From JAFMJV01 sp963800275 (GTDB taxonomy: Bacteria > Chloroflexota > Limnocylindria > Limnocylindrales > CSP1-4), in contig CAWDAI010000007.1 of assembly GCA_963800275.1 (NCBI GenBank), positions 372,001 to 436,000 on the forward strand: a stretch of 64,000 nucleotides of DNA, written 5' to 3'. This document shows, in pieces, positions 53,404-62,461 of this stretch (the first letter of the stretch is position 1; each line of letters starts with the position of its first letter). Below the pieces are notes generated by a model. It was not told where the DNA came from, searched no databases, and was given only the letters and a program-made list of their open reading frames with translations. The translations under genes and the position numbers were made by a program.

Positions 53404-54606
53404 TCAGACCGCTCTGCTCGTCGGCTCGGTGGATGCGCGGTGGGCCTCACCACCGACGCCGACGCCATGGGCCGCCGCGATGGTGGCGACGAGCGCCTGC
53501 AGCGACGCTGTGTCTGACCGCGCGGCATCAGCATCGGTCGGCACCGCCGATCCCTCGCGGACCGCCTGGTGGAAGACACGCAGTTCTTCGAGGAACCCGG
53601 AGTCGTGACGCCCGCTGCCGTCATGCGTCAGCTCCACTCCATCGGCCGAGCGGACGGCCAACCGGGCCGGCACATTGGGCCCGTACGGCTGTGGCATCTG
53701 CAAGTGCACCGCCCCGGCCGTGCCCACGATGGTGACGCTTTCCTCGTACCGTGGGTAGCGGGGCAGCCAAAGCCATTGCAGACGCAGGAGCGCACCTCCC
53801 GCCAGCCGGGCGGTGGCAGCGATGGACGGCGGTTCGGCCGTCTCATCGGCGGGTTCGAAGGGCTCGGCTGTGACATGCTGCCAGCTCGTCGGAGGCGGGA
53901 AGCCGAGTGCCCGCAGAAGCGCGAGCTCGTGGATGAGAGAGCCGAGCAGGACGCTGCGATAGAGCCGATCGATGCCGGGTGGTACCGCGCCGATGGCCCG
54001 CTTCGACTCCTCCATCTCGCGTGCCTCCGCCCGCTGCAGGGTGGCCCCATCGGCGTCGCGCGCGGTGTGGTGGTGGAGCCTCGCGATCTGGCTCTCGTGG
54101 GTCGGGTGTCGGACCTCCACGCTGACGAGCACGACATCCCCGATGCCGTCGAGTGCGCGGCGAGCCGCTGGAAGGGAGGGATCGTACGCCTTCATGTAGC
54201 CCACCTCGAGCGTTAGCTCTTGGCGGGACGCGAGCTCGCCCAGTCGGGCCGCCTCGGCCTGTGAGATGCACAGTGGCTTTTCGCTGAAGACGTGTTTGCC
54301 GGCTCGCAGGGCGGCCTCGGCGAGTGGGCCGTGAGCGCCGGATGTGAGCAGCAGGACGGCCTCGACCTCAGGGTCGTGGATGAGCTCGAGCGCCACGGTC
54401 GAACGTCGCGGCGACCCGGCCACCCCCGGGGCTACGGCCTCGAGCACCGTCGCAGACACGTCGCACACGTGCGTCACCGCGAACGATCGGCCCAAGCGGA
54501 CGAGGTTGGGCAGATGGGCGACCTGGGCGATCAGTCCCAAGCCGATGACGCCGACCTGGACCCGGTCGTGGGCAGACGTGCTGCGGGACGTCGGCCGAGC
54601 CGTCAT
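53404..54606 (-). CDS. Gfo/Idh/MocA-family oxidoreductase of the mannosidase operon
   Basis: The protein has 400 residues from ATG 54606, overlapping the mannosidase stop (ATGA). The Rossmann site is VGVIGLGLIAQVAHLPNLVR, EKP is in HVFSEKPLCISQAEAARL, and the active-site helix contains SVLLGSLIHELALLRALGF with the conserved His. It is longer than most members because of inserted segments. It is the last gene of the eight-gene operon and should oxidise or epimerise the sugar released by the GH38 enzyme, using NAD(P). Confidence 0.9.
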   Translation of the reverse strand: MTARPTSRSTSAHDRVQVGVIGLGLIAQVAHLPNLVRLGRSFAVTHVCDVSATVLEAVAPGVAGSPRRSTVALELIHDPEVEAVLLLTSGAHGPLAEAALRAGKHVFSEKPLCISQAEAARLGELASRQELTLEVGYMKAYDPSLPAARRALDGIGDVVLVSVEVRHPTHESQIARLHHHTARDADGATLQRAEAREMEESKRAIGAVPPGIDRLYRSVLLGSLIHELALLRALGFPPPTSWQHVTAEPFEPADETAEPPSIAATARLAGGALLRLQWLWLPRYPRYEESVTIVGTAGAVHLQMPQPYGPNVPARLAVRSADGVELTHDGSGRHDSGFLEELRVFHQAVREGSAVPTDADAARSDTASLQALVATIAAAHGVGVGGEAHRASTEPTSRAV

Positions 54607-57389
54607 GGGCCATCCGCCAGCCGGATGGTCCTGATCTCCCACGGTCGGATCGGCAGCCGCAAGGTGCCGTCGTCGATGACCAGCGGTCCGCCCGTCGGCG
54701 ACCCGCGCAGGTCGACCTCGCGGGCTGTGCGGAAGCTGCTCCGTACGATGGCCTCGCGGGCCTCCGGGTGCTGCGCCACGATGCGCACCTCGACCTCGCG
54801 GCCGACGCGCCGGAGCGCCGACAGCACGATTCCCGTGCCGACGAGCTCCAGTCCGGTCTGCGATGGCGGCAGCGGCCCCGTCGAGCTTGGCCCCGCGCCC
54901 GGCGCGGTGACGAGGCCGAGACGGTAGCGCTCGGCCATTGCCACGATGTCTGCCTCGTGCCAGGCACCAGCGTGGGGCATGATCCCGAGCTCGAAGCGCC
55001 AGGCCCGACGGCACTGCCCGTTCGGCACGGCCAGCTGCGGACCGGCGGGATCCTCGCGATAGGCGTTGTCATCGCGGCTGATGAGGCCCGTGGCCCGGAG
55101 GACCGTCACGGCCAGCTCTCGTCGCTCCACCAGCTCGTACTCGATAGCGTGCCCGGTGAGCACCGCGACGCCGCCTGCGTCCACGAACGCGCGCGCCGGA
55201 TAGGTGGCCAGGGGCACCTCCCCATGCCCGGCCTCCGGCGCCCCCGATCGCTCGACGACGGCGAACTGTCCCTCGGCTGCGCTCGAGTCGGTCGTGCGGA
55301 CCAGCGGCACGTGCAGCCGCAGCCGGTGGTCGCTCGCGCGGTTCTCGAACCCGAGTGCCAGGCGCACGAATGGTTCGCCGGCGCGCAGCTCCACCCGCAA
55401 CGCGACCGGGACCTCGACCTCCTCGTGGGCACGCGCCTGCCCGTCGGTGTGGTCATCTTCCACTGTCAGCCCGCGCGGCCAGCGGTACACCCGTTGGACC
55501 TCGATCACGGCCCGCAGTGGACCTGGTTCCACGATCCGGTGGCGGCTGCGCAGGGGCGTTTCGATGAGCCTGTCGGTAGCTGGCGGCGCGTAGTTGTAGG
55601 TGTCGCCCCGGTCGCCACCATCGACGAGGCGGCCGACACCCTCGAGGACCGTGCCGTCGGCCGCCTCGAGACGGAGTGTTCCGTCCGCCATCACCTTCAC
55701 GGCCAGCCGTCCGTTGCGCATCCCGTCGGCCGAGGCGATCACCGGCTCGGCTGGCACGGGCACCCGTTCGACCGCGTCCAGGCTGGCCTCGACCGCTCGG
55801 ATCGCTGTCGTGCCGAGTGGTGGGACGGGCACCTCCACGAGCAGCGAGCGGCGGGCCGCGGCCACGACGCGCAGACGCCACGTCTCATCCGGGGCGCCCT
55901 CTACCGCCGCGTCGATCTTCCGCTTCATCTCGTCCACGTCCAGCCATTCCGGCTCCGGCTCGCTGTCAACCTCGAGCCGCACCTCGCGCAGGCCGTCGAC
56001 GACCCCGATGGCAAAGTCGCGCAGGTAGCGCCCGAAGAGCTCGCGTCCGTGGATGCGGCGGTAGATGCGTGGCAGGTCGCGACCAGCCATCTGCTCGACG
56101 AACACGTCAGCCGCCGTTCGTCCCACCTCCTGCGTGGGCAGCCGTAGTCCGTCTCCCGTCTCGAAGGCGAGCGCAGCCCATGCAGGTGGGATCGGCGTGG
56201 AGACCTCGACGAGCCCGACGCGCGCGGCGGGCGTCGGATTGAGGACCGCGAATGCGTGGCGTGGCAGCCTCTCGGCGACGGCTGCCGCGGCGCGCGCTGT
56301 CAGCGCGCGCGCGATCTGTTCCGCTTCTGCGTAGCGCACGATGACCTGGTCGACGACCTCGTCTCGGCTGCAGCCGCAGATGGAGTCGTGGGCGGAGTTC
56401 TCGATCAGCCGCCGCCAGGCCAAGCGAAGGTAGGCATCGGGCCATGCGCTCGTATCTCCCCACAGCGTCTGGAACGGTTCGGCATACCGCTCCAGCGCCA
56501 TCTCTGCTCGGCCACCCGCCTGCTTGAGGTCGATCCTCGCCGAGTTCACGCCCATGAGGACGTTCGCGCGCGCTGATGAGCGCATCTCGCCACTCCATCG
56601 GGGCAGTCCATCCTCGGCCCCTGGCACCGTGGCGAGGTACTCGGCCAGCGTCTCGATCCGCACGTCATAGTCGTGCTGGACAGCGTTCAGGGCCTCCACC
56701 AGGGCGGGCAGGTCCGGCGGCGGCACCGTGTGGTCAGTACCGAACATCGCGAGCAGTCGATCGTCCCCGCCGAACGGGCGCAGCGCGTCATGGAGCACCC
56801 TGAGCTGGTCGGGGGCGCGGTCCGGATGGGCGAAGAGGTGCGCGGCGTTCCCGTACCCCTGCACGAGGTATTCGGCGGTGACCATCGACCCATCGGGTGC
56901 GCTCCAGGCGAACCGGTGTCGGTCGATCGCCGAGGGCACGCCGCGCCAGACGAGCGCGCGCTCGATGCCCGCGCGCCGCAGCAGCTGCGGCATCTGGGCC
57001 ACATGTCCGAACATGTCGGGGAGATAGCCCGCCGCTGTCGCGCCCCCAAGTTCGTGCGCCCGATGCATGCCCCACTCCAGGTTCCTGATGATCGTCTCGC
57101 CTGAGCAGAGGAACTCGTCCATGAGGATCTGCCACGGCCCGAGGGCGAGCCTGCCCTCACCCACGAAGCGGCGGATCCGCGCCTCGGCCTGCGGCCGGAT
57201 CTCGAGGTAGTCATCGATGGTCGCGCACTGCCCGTCGAGGGTGAACCGGAATGTCGGATCCGCCTCGAGCATGTCGAGGACTTGGTCGACCAGTTCCACC
57301 AGGCGCATGCGGAAGACCTGGAATGGCTGGTACCACTCGCGGTCCCAATGGGTGTGCGGGAGGAGGTGGACGGTGATGCGCGGGTTCAT
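54603..57389 (-). CDS. alpha-mannosidase, glycoside hydrolase family 38
   Basis: The protein has 928 residues, intact, from ATG 57389 overlapping the LacI stop. The GH38 N-terminal catalytic domain begins with the zinc site LLPHTHWDREWYQPF (H12, D16 region). The nucleophile is D125 in AAGYLPDMFGHVAQMPQLLR. A further metal-site segment is RLIENSAHDSICGCSRDEVV. The C-terminal two-thirds are beta-rich mannosidase domains. No signal peptide is present, so it is cytosolic and acts on imported alpha-mannosides, as expected for an enzyme encoded with an ABC importer. Linkage preference (alpha-1,2/1,3/1,6) or 2-O-glyceryl-mannoside use is not readable. Confidence 0.95.
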   Translation of the reverse strand: MNPRITVHLLPHTHWDREWYQPFQVFRMRLVELVDQVLDMLEADPTFRFTLDGQCATIDDYLEIRPQAEARIRRFVGEGRLALGPWQILMDEFLCSGETIIRNLEWGMHRAHELGGATAAGYLPDMFGHVAQMPQLLRRAGIERALVWRGVPSAIDRHRFAWSAPDGSMVTAEYLVQGYGNAAHLFAHPDRAPDQLRVLHDALRPFGGDDRLLAMFGTDHTVPPPDLPALVEALNAVQHDYDVRIETLAEYLATVPGAEDGLPRWSGEMRSSARANVLMGVNSARIDLKQAGGRAEMALERYAEPFQTLWGDTSAWPDAYLRLAWRRLIENSAHDSICGCSRDEVVDQVIVRYAEAEQIARALTARAAAAVAERLPRHAFAVLNPTPAARVGLVEVSTPIPPAWAALAFETGDGLRLPTQEVGRTAADVFVEQMAGRDLPRIYRRIHGRELFGRYLRDFAIGVVDGLREVRLEVDSEPEPEWLDVDEMKRKIDAAVEGAPDETWRLRVVAAARRSLLVEVPVPPLGTTAIRAVEASLDAVERVPVPAEPVIASADGMRNGRLAVKVMADGTLRLEAADGTVLEGVGRLVDGGDRGDTYNYAPPATDRLIETPLRSRHRIVEPGPLRAVIEVQRVYRWPRGLTVEDDHTDGQARAHEEVEVPVALRVELRAGEPFVRLALGFENRASDHRLRLHVPLVRTTDSSAAEGQFAVVERSGAPEAGHGEVPLATYPARAFVDAGGVAVLTGHAIEYELVERRELAVTVLRATGLISRDDNAYREDPAGPQLAVPNGQCRRAWRFELGIMPHAGAWHEADIVAMAERYRLGLVTAPGAGPSSTGPLPPSQTGLELVGTGIVLSALRRVGREVEVRIVAQHPEAREAIVRSSFRTAREVDLRGSPTGGPLVIDDGTLRLPIRPWEIRTIRLADGP

Positions 57390-58426
57390 CGGGCTGTCGT
57401 GACTGCGGAGCCGCCGACGGATCCAGACGGCCGTGCCGTCGACCCGCGAGTGATCAGACGCACCGGCAGGCGCTCGGTCCCTGACACGGCCTCGCCGGCG
57501 AGCATCCGGTCCAGGATCTCGACCGCCCGGCGACCCATGGCGTACTTGTCCTGCGCGACCGTGGTCAAGGGCGGGACCGTGTACTCGGTGAGCGCGATGT
57601 CGTCGAACCCGATGACGCTGGCATCGCCGGGGATGCCGACCCCGGCCTCGGACAGGCCGTGCATGGCCCCGATGGCGGTCATGTCGTTGTGGCAGATGAA
57701 GGCGAAGGGAGGCGCCCCGGCGAGGGCCACCGCACGGGCGGCTGCGGTCCCTCCAGAGAGATGTCCGTCACCCTGGACCACGTCCAGCGTCACCCCCTGG
57801 CTGGAGCGGGCGGCCTCGCGCGCAGCCTCCAGTCGGACCGGCGTCTCGTCGGCCTCGCGAGGCCCGAGCACGTAGACGAGCCGGCGGTGTCCGAGATCGA
57901 TCAGGTGCTGGGCGGCCATCCGCCCGCCGGCACGGCTGTCGCTCAGGACAGCGGGGATGCGCGGGTCGGGCGACGAGGCGTTGACGATGACGACGGGCAC
58001 GGGGAACGACCTCAGCGCATCTGCCTGGCGGTGGCGCAGCCCCCCCGCGGCCACGACCACGGCATCCACACGGCGTTCCTGGAGCAACGCCAGGCTGCGC
58101 GCCTCACGATCGGGATCCTCGGCCGCATTGCTGAGGAAGACGCCCAGGCCGAGTCGCTCGGCCGCATCCTCGAAGCCACGTACGACCTCCGGATAGAAGG
58201 GGTTGGTGATGTCGGTGACGATGAGCCCCACGGTCCGGGTCCGCTGGAGCCGCAGGGCCCGCGCGATGCTCGAGGGCTGGTAGTCGAGGACCGCGATCGC
58301 CTCGAGCACTCGTTCGCGAGTGGCGGGCAGCACGCGGGGCGATCCGGACAGGACGCGGGTCACCGTGCCGCGAGACACAGCGGCCCGTTCAGCGACGTCC
58401 CTGATGGTGGGCCTCGTCGGCTTCAT
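57386..58426 (-). CDS. LacI-family transcriptional regulator of the mannosidase operon
   Basis: The protein has 346 residues from ATG 58426, with AGGTG eight bases upstream. The DNA-binding segment is PTIRDVAERAAVSRGTVTRV, with hinge YQPSSIARALRLQRTRTVGL. The ligand domain has IVTDITNPFYPEVVRGFEDA, HNDMTAIGAMHGLSEAGVGI and VIGFDDIALTEYTVPPLTTV. It lies inside the operon it probably controls, between the PHP and mannosidase genes. A perfect TGNNANCGNTNNCA operator 97 bases upstream of the first gene is its likely target. Its recognition helix (RGTVTR) differs from the island regulator (VSTASY), consistent with a different operator. Confidence 0.93.
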   Translation of the reverse strand: MKPTRPTIRDVAERAAVSRGTVTRVLSGSPRVLPATRERVLEAIAVLDYQPSSIARALRLQRTRTVGLIVTDITNPFYPEVVRGFEDAAERLGLGVFLSNAAEDPDREARSLALLQERRVDAVVVAAGGLRHRQADALRSFPVPVVIVNASSPDPRIPAVLSDSRAGGRMAAQHLIDLGHRRLVYVLGPREADETPVRLEAAREAARSSQGVTLDVVQGDGHLSGGTAAARAVALAGAPPFAFICHNDMTAIGAMHGLSEAGVGIPGDASVIGFDDIALTEYTVPPLTTVAQDKYAMGRRAVEILDRMLAGEAVSGTERLPVRLITRGSTARPSGSVGGSAVTTAR

Positions 58427-58437
58427 GCTGGCGACAC

Positions 58438-59622
58438 CTACGAGCTCAGGGCGAGGCAGAGACCGTCGGCTCCGGTCAGCCACCAGGGTCCCTCTTCGAC
58501 GGAGAATGACGCGCGCTCGCCAGTGACCCGGCGGCGGCTCCCATCGGGACCGTTGAGCTCAGCGCCGTCGGCCTCGAGGGCGAGCAGTGCTCCGTCATGG
58601 CGAACCAGCAGTGGTCCCGTCGGTTCCGCGGAGATGGCGATCCGTCCGGCTGCGAGCGCGCCGAGCACGTCCCCTGCCTCGGCCTCGAGCCAGGTCGTCG
58701 GCTGGCCGGGCAGGCCGTCATTCCCCGCCCGATGGAAGTCGCTGCCGCCGATCGCGTGACCAGCACCCCAGCCGGCCCACCAGGCCAGTGGCAACGGGGC
58801 CGCGCGGTCCCAGCTGGAGTGCCACACCTCCGCCAGGGGCGGGCGGCGGCTCATCGGTCGGCGCCAACGGCAGTCGCCCCCCAGGGGGTGGTTGATCGAG
58901 AGCAGCCCGCCGCCTGCCTCGGCGCTGGCCAGCCACTCATCGCTGGGCGAACGGAAGTCGATCCAGCCCGTATCGCCATAGCAGTTGGCGTGACCTTCGT
59001 CGGTCGTGACCTCCTGGCCCGGGACGAGCACGATCCCGAGCCGTGCGCTCGCCTCGGGCAAGGCCGGGTGGTGGCTGGTGGTGTTGTGGTCGGTCACGGC
59101 CAGGAAATCGAGCCCGCGCCTGCGGGCCAGGCTGGCGAGCTCGTCGATGGTGAGCGCACCATCGGAATGCACCGTGTGCGCGTGCAGATCGCCGGCCAGC
59201 CAATGCCGCCCGCCGGCGGCCGGGATCTCCCGGTGAGGCGGCCGCTCTGGCCGCGGCAGCGCCGGTGCCGGAGGTTCCGGTGCCACCGGACCGACCTCGG
59301 CGTCGACGGCATAGTCCAGGCCCTCGGCGGGGATCCGATGGAGGCCGAGCATCACGGACCAGGTACCCGCCGGCAGTTCGCCCGAACGGTACCCGGGCGT
59401 GGCTGCACCCCGCGCCAGCGCCACCTGCGAGCGCGCCCCGCCCGACCAGCCCCGAAAGCCCGTGGGGTCGATCAGGCCGAGGTCGATGACACCACGAGCG
59501 CGGTCGTAGTCGAGGGCCACGGACACGCCTGCGGCACCCGCCGGCACGTCGAACGGCAGGTAGCGATAGATGGCCTCGCTGCGATCGGCCGGCGTCCAGC
59601 GGCCTCGGTGACGCGTGATCAT
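58438..59622 (-). CDS. CehA/McbA-type PHP-domain metallohydrolase
   Basis: This 394-residue protein overlaps the ABC ATPase stop (ATGA). The N-terminal ~150 residues are beta-rich and not recognised. The PHP domain follows with metal ligands in LHAHTVHSDGALTIDELASL (HxH and D), LDFLAVTDHNTTSHHPAL, VLVPGQEVTTDEGHANCYG, LLSINHPLGGD and IGGSDFHRAGNDGLPGQP. Relatives are CehA/McbA-like hydrolases and phosphoesterases. In a mannoside operon a phosphate- or carbamate-ester-removing role on the glycan is possible, but this is inference. The C-terminus is a small beta domain. Confidence 0.85.
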   Translation of the reverse strand: MITRHRGRWTPADRSEAIYRYLPFDVPAGAAGVSVALDYDRARGVIDLGLIDPTGFRGWSGGARSQVALARGAATPGYRSGELPAGTWSVMLGLHRIPAEGLDYAVDAEVGPVAPEPPAPALPRPERPPHREIPAAGGRHWLAGDLHAHTVHSDGALTIDELASLARRRGLDFLAVTDHNTTSHHPALPEASARLGIVLVPGQEVTTDEGHANCYGDTGWIDFRSPSDEWLASAEAGGGLLSINHPLGGDCRWRRPMSRRPPLAEVWHSSWDRAAPLPLAWWAGWGAGHAIGGSDFHRAGNDGLPGQPTTWLEAEAGDVLGALAAGRIAISAEPTGPLLVRHDGALLALEADGAELNGPDGSRRRVTGERASFSVEEGPWWLTGADGLCLALSS

Positions 59623-60710
59623 GGCTCCCCGGCAGCGCCGACCAGCTCCCCGTCGGCGCTCCGGTAGAGGAACGCCCGGTCCGGGCTGGCGGCGACGGTG
59701 ATCGACGCACCGATGGCGGGTTCGTCGCCCTCCGGCACGGTGATCTGGATGCGCATGCCCTCATCATCCTCGACGGAGACCAGCGTGTGGGTGCCGAGCG
59801 TCTCGAGGATCTGCACCGTCCCGCCCATGGCTCCCGGCGAGCCCGGAGCGACCACGTTCATGTACTCGGGCCGAGCGCCGAGGACCACCTCATCGCCATC
59901 ACGCGTGGCTCCCTGGAAAGCGGGCGGCACAGGTACTCGATGACGGCCGATGGCGAGCTCATCACCGGACACCACGCCTGGCAGCAGGTTCATGGGTGTC
60001 GATCCGATGAAGCTGGCCACGAACAGGTTGGCCGGCCGCTGGAACAACTCGACCGGTCGGCCCAACTGGCGGATCCGGCCCTGCTCCATCACGGCCATGC
60101 GGTCGGCGAGGGCGAGCGCCTCCGCCTGGTCGTGCGTCACATAGACGGTGGTCACGCCGAGCTCGCGCTGGAGCCGCTTGAGGAACGTGCGGGCCTCCAG
60201 GCGCAGGCGCGCGTCCAGGTTGGAGAGCGGCTCGTCGAAAAGGAAGACCGAGGGATGGACCGCCATCGCGCGGGCCAGCGCCACGCGCTGCTGCTGGCCT
60301 CCGGAAAGCTGAGCCGGCCGGCGGGTCAGCGTCTCCTCGAGCTGGAGCTCTTCCGCGATGCTCGTGGCCGCCCGTTCGCGCTCATCGCGCGAGACCTTCC
60401 TGATCTTGAGCGGGTAGGCGATGTTCTCGAGGATGCGCATGTGCGGGTAGAGGGCGTAGTCCTGGAAGACCATGGCCACGTCGCGAGCGCCGGGCGGCAG
60501 ACGGGTGACGTCCCGGCCGGCGATGGCGATGGTCCCGGACGTCGGCCCCTCGAGCCCCGCGATGGAGCGCAGCAACGTCGTCTTGCCGCAGCCCGATGGC
60601 CCCAGCAGGGCGAAGAACTCCCCGTCCTCGATGCGCAGGTCAAGGGAATCGAGGGCGCGGACGTTTCCGCCGAAGACCTTGACCAGCGACCGGATCTCGA
60701 CCTCACCCAT
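59619..60710 (-). CDS. sugar ABC transporter ATP-binding protein (MsmK/UgpC-like)
   Basis: This 363-residue cytosolic ATPase of the CUT1 sugar-importer class has Walker A LLGPSGCGKTTLLRSIAGLE, a Q-loop in AMVFQDYALYPHM, signature LSGGQQQRVALARAM, Walker B VFLFDEPLSNLDARLRLEA and an H-loop in VYVTHDQAEALALADRM. The C-terminal OB-like regulatory domain (~240-355) is complete. It energises the operon's permeases. It is the only sugar-ABC ATPase in the window. CUT1 ATPases are known to serve several importers, so it may also power the transporter at 7.0-10.2 kb. Confidence 0.95.
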   Translation of the reverse strand: MGEVEIRSLVKVFGGNVRALDSLDLRIEDGEFFALLGPSGCGKTTLLRSIAGLEGPTSGTIAIAGRDVTRLPPGARDVAMVFQDYALYPHMRILENIAYPLKIRKVSRDERERAATSIAEELQLEETLTRRPAQLSGGQQQRVALARAMAVHPSVFLFDEPLSNLDARLRLEARTFLKRLQRELGVTTVYVTHDQAEALALADRMAVMEQGRIRQLGRPVELFQRPANLFVASFIGSTPMNLLPGVVSGDELAIGRHRVPVPPAFQGATRDGDEVVLGARPEYMNVVAPGSPGAMGGTVQILETLGTHTLVSVEDDEGMRIQITVPEGDEPAIGASITVAASPDRAFLYRSADGELVGAAGEP

Positions 60711-61564
60711 CAGCGTTTGATCCCTCCGTAGAAGCGGAAGCCGTAGCGGCGACTAACGAACAGGTACATGAGCACGACCGGGATCGAGTAGAGCAGCGAG
60801 AAGGTCGCCAGCAGGCGCAGGTTCGGCGTCCCCGCCTCGGTGTAGAACGTGTACATCACGACCGAGGCCGGTGACAGCTCCGTGCTGCGCAGGAGGATGA
60901 AGGGCATCAGGAAGTTGCCCCACACGTTGACCATGACCCACACGGCGATGACGGCCAGCCCCGGGCGGATCAGGGGCAGGACCGTATCCCGCAGGATCTG
61001 GAACGAGCTCGCGCCGAAGACCATGGCCAATTCCTCGTAGCTGCGTGGGGTCGAGTCGGTGAAGTCCTTGAGGATGAAGATGGCGGCCGGCAGCAAGCCA
61101 CCGGCGAGGACGAGCACGACGCCGAGGTAGGTGTTGATGAGCCCGAGATTGAAGATCAGCACGAACAGCGGGACCATGGCCGCCGAGCCGGTCACGATCG
61201 ATGAGAAGAGCAGCAGCAGGTAGAGCAGCAGATCCCGCCCCGGCAGGTGCACCCGGCTGAGGGCATATGCCGCGGGTGTCGCCGTGGCCACCACCAGCAG
61301 CATCGTGGCTCCCGCGAGGATCAGCGAGTTCCCCAGCGAGCGCAGCGCGTACGGATTCTCGAGCAGCACCGTGGTGAAGTTATCAAGGGTGAAGTCGGGC
61401 GCCTTGACGTCGAGCGACGGGACCTTGTCGAACGGCGCCACGATGAGCCACAGCAGGGGCACGAAGAAGTAGGCCGTGACGACCACGATGAAGGCATAGA
61501 AGACGATGCGTTTGAGGAAGGCGCCGATGACGTAGCCGCGGTCGTCGTCCTGGGGCAGGTTCAT
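60710..61564 (-). CDS. sugar ABC transporter permease (MalG-like)
   Basis: This 284-residue inner-membrane subunit has six helices. Its features are FYAFIVVVTAYFFVPLLWLI as the first helix, TPAAYALSRVHLPGRDLLLY, and the EAA loop YEELAMVFGASSFQILRDTV. The usual GAVKG tail is replaced by RRYGFRFYGGIKR. It overlaps the MalF-like stop by ATGA and the ATPase start by TGATG, so translation is coupled on both sides. Confidence 0.93.
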   Translation of the reverse strand: MNLPQDDDRGYVIGAFLKRIVFYAFIVVVTAYFFVPLLWLIVAPFDKVPSLDVKAPDFTLDNFTTVLLENPYALRSLGNSLILAGATMLLVVATATPAAYALSRVHLPGRDLLLYLLLLFSSIVTGSAAMVPLFVLIFNLGLINTYLGVVLVLAGGLLPAAIFILKDFTDSTPRSYEELAMVFGASSFQILRDTVLPLIRPGLAVIAVWVMVNVWGNFLMPFILLRSTELSPASVVMYTFYTEAGTPNLRLLATFSLLYSIPVVLMYLFVSRRYGFRFYGGIKR

Positions 61565-62400
61565 CGGTCGCGCTCCCGGAGCAGGCGCAGATAGAAGAGC
61601 GCCACGGTCAGGTTGATGGCCAGCATGATCGTGCTGATCGCTGCGCCGAAGCCGAACTGGAACGTGCCCAGCGCCTCCCGGAAGACGTAGATCGGGAGCA
61701 GCTCGGTCTGGTTACGAGGCCCGCCGCCGGTGATGAGGAAGGGCGTGAAGTCGTTGAACGTCCACAGGCTGATCAGCAGGAGGGTGGTGAGGATGTGACC
61801 ACGGATCGAGGGCAGCACGACATCGCGCAGCTGCTGCCAGGTCGAAGCACCCGCCAGACGTGCCGTCTCCAGGTACGAGGGCGGCAGCGATCCCAGGGCG
61901 GCGCCGAAGAGGAGCATCGAGAAGGCGGTGCCGCGCCAGATGTTGAAGACGATGATGGCCAGCAGTGGCTGCCTGATGAGCCACTCGGTGTCGCCCCCGA
62001 TGACCGCGTTCAGCGTGCCCGAGCGGCCGTCGAGGAGGGCGATCCAAAGGAAGGCCACGACGGAGCTGGGCATGATCCAGGCCACGATGACGAGCAGCTC
62101 CACGAGACTTCGCAGCCGGCTGCGCCACCCACGTACCGCCCACGCCAGCAGGAAGCCCAGGACCGCCTGACCAAGGATGGCCGAGCCGAGCACGAACAGC
62201 ACCGTGACCCAGAGCGCATTGAGGAAGCGCGGGTCGGTGAGGGCCTCGATGTAGTTGTCCAGGCCCACGAACTCCGGCTGCGCGGCCGCGAGCCCGGTCA
62301 GCCGGTAGTTGGTGAGCCCGAGATAGATCGTCCACAGCGCCGGGAAGATGAGGAAGACGCCGACCAGGACGAAGGCAGGCGTGACGAACGCCGCCGCCAC
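61561..62400 (-). CDS. sugar ABC transporter permease (MalF-like)
   Basis: This permease has six predicted helices, VGLDNYIEALTDPRFLNALW, and the EAA loop LETARLAGASTWQQLRDVVL. The start is uncertain. The frame is open to an ATG at 62532, but that start lies 70 bases inside the binding-protein gene and has no ribosome site. The GTG at 62400 also lacks a clear site but begins just before the first helix (VAAAFVTPAFVLVGVFLIFP). I list the GTG. Either way the core of the permease is intact. It couples by ATGA to the MalG-like gene. Confidence 0.85.
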   Translation of the reverse strand: MAAAFVTPAFVLVGVFLIFPALWTIYLGLTNYRLTGLAAAQPEFVGLDNYIEALTDPRFLNALWVTVLFVLGSAILGQAVLGFLLAWAVRGWRSRLRSLVELLVIVAWIMPSSVVAFLWIALLDGRSGTLNAVIGGDTEWLIRQPLLAIIVFNIWRGTAFSMLLFGAALGSLPPSYLETARLAGASTWQQLRDVVLPSIRGHILTTLLLISLWTFNDFTPFLITGGGPRNQTELLPIYVFREALGTFQFGFGAAISTIMLAINLTVALFYLRLLRERDR

Positions 62401-62461
62401 TCGGGTCCCGAGGGCGGCGGCGGGTCGGCCTTGTCGCGTGGCCGGGACGGACGCCTCGGCC

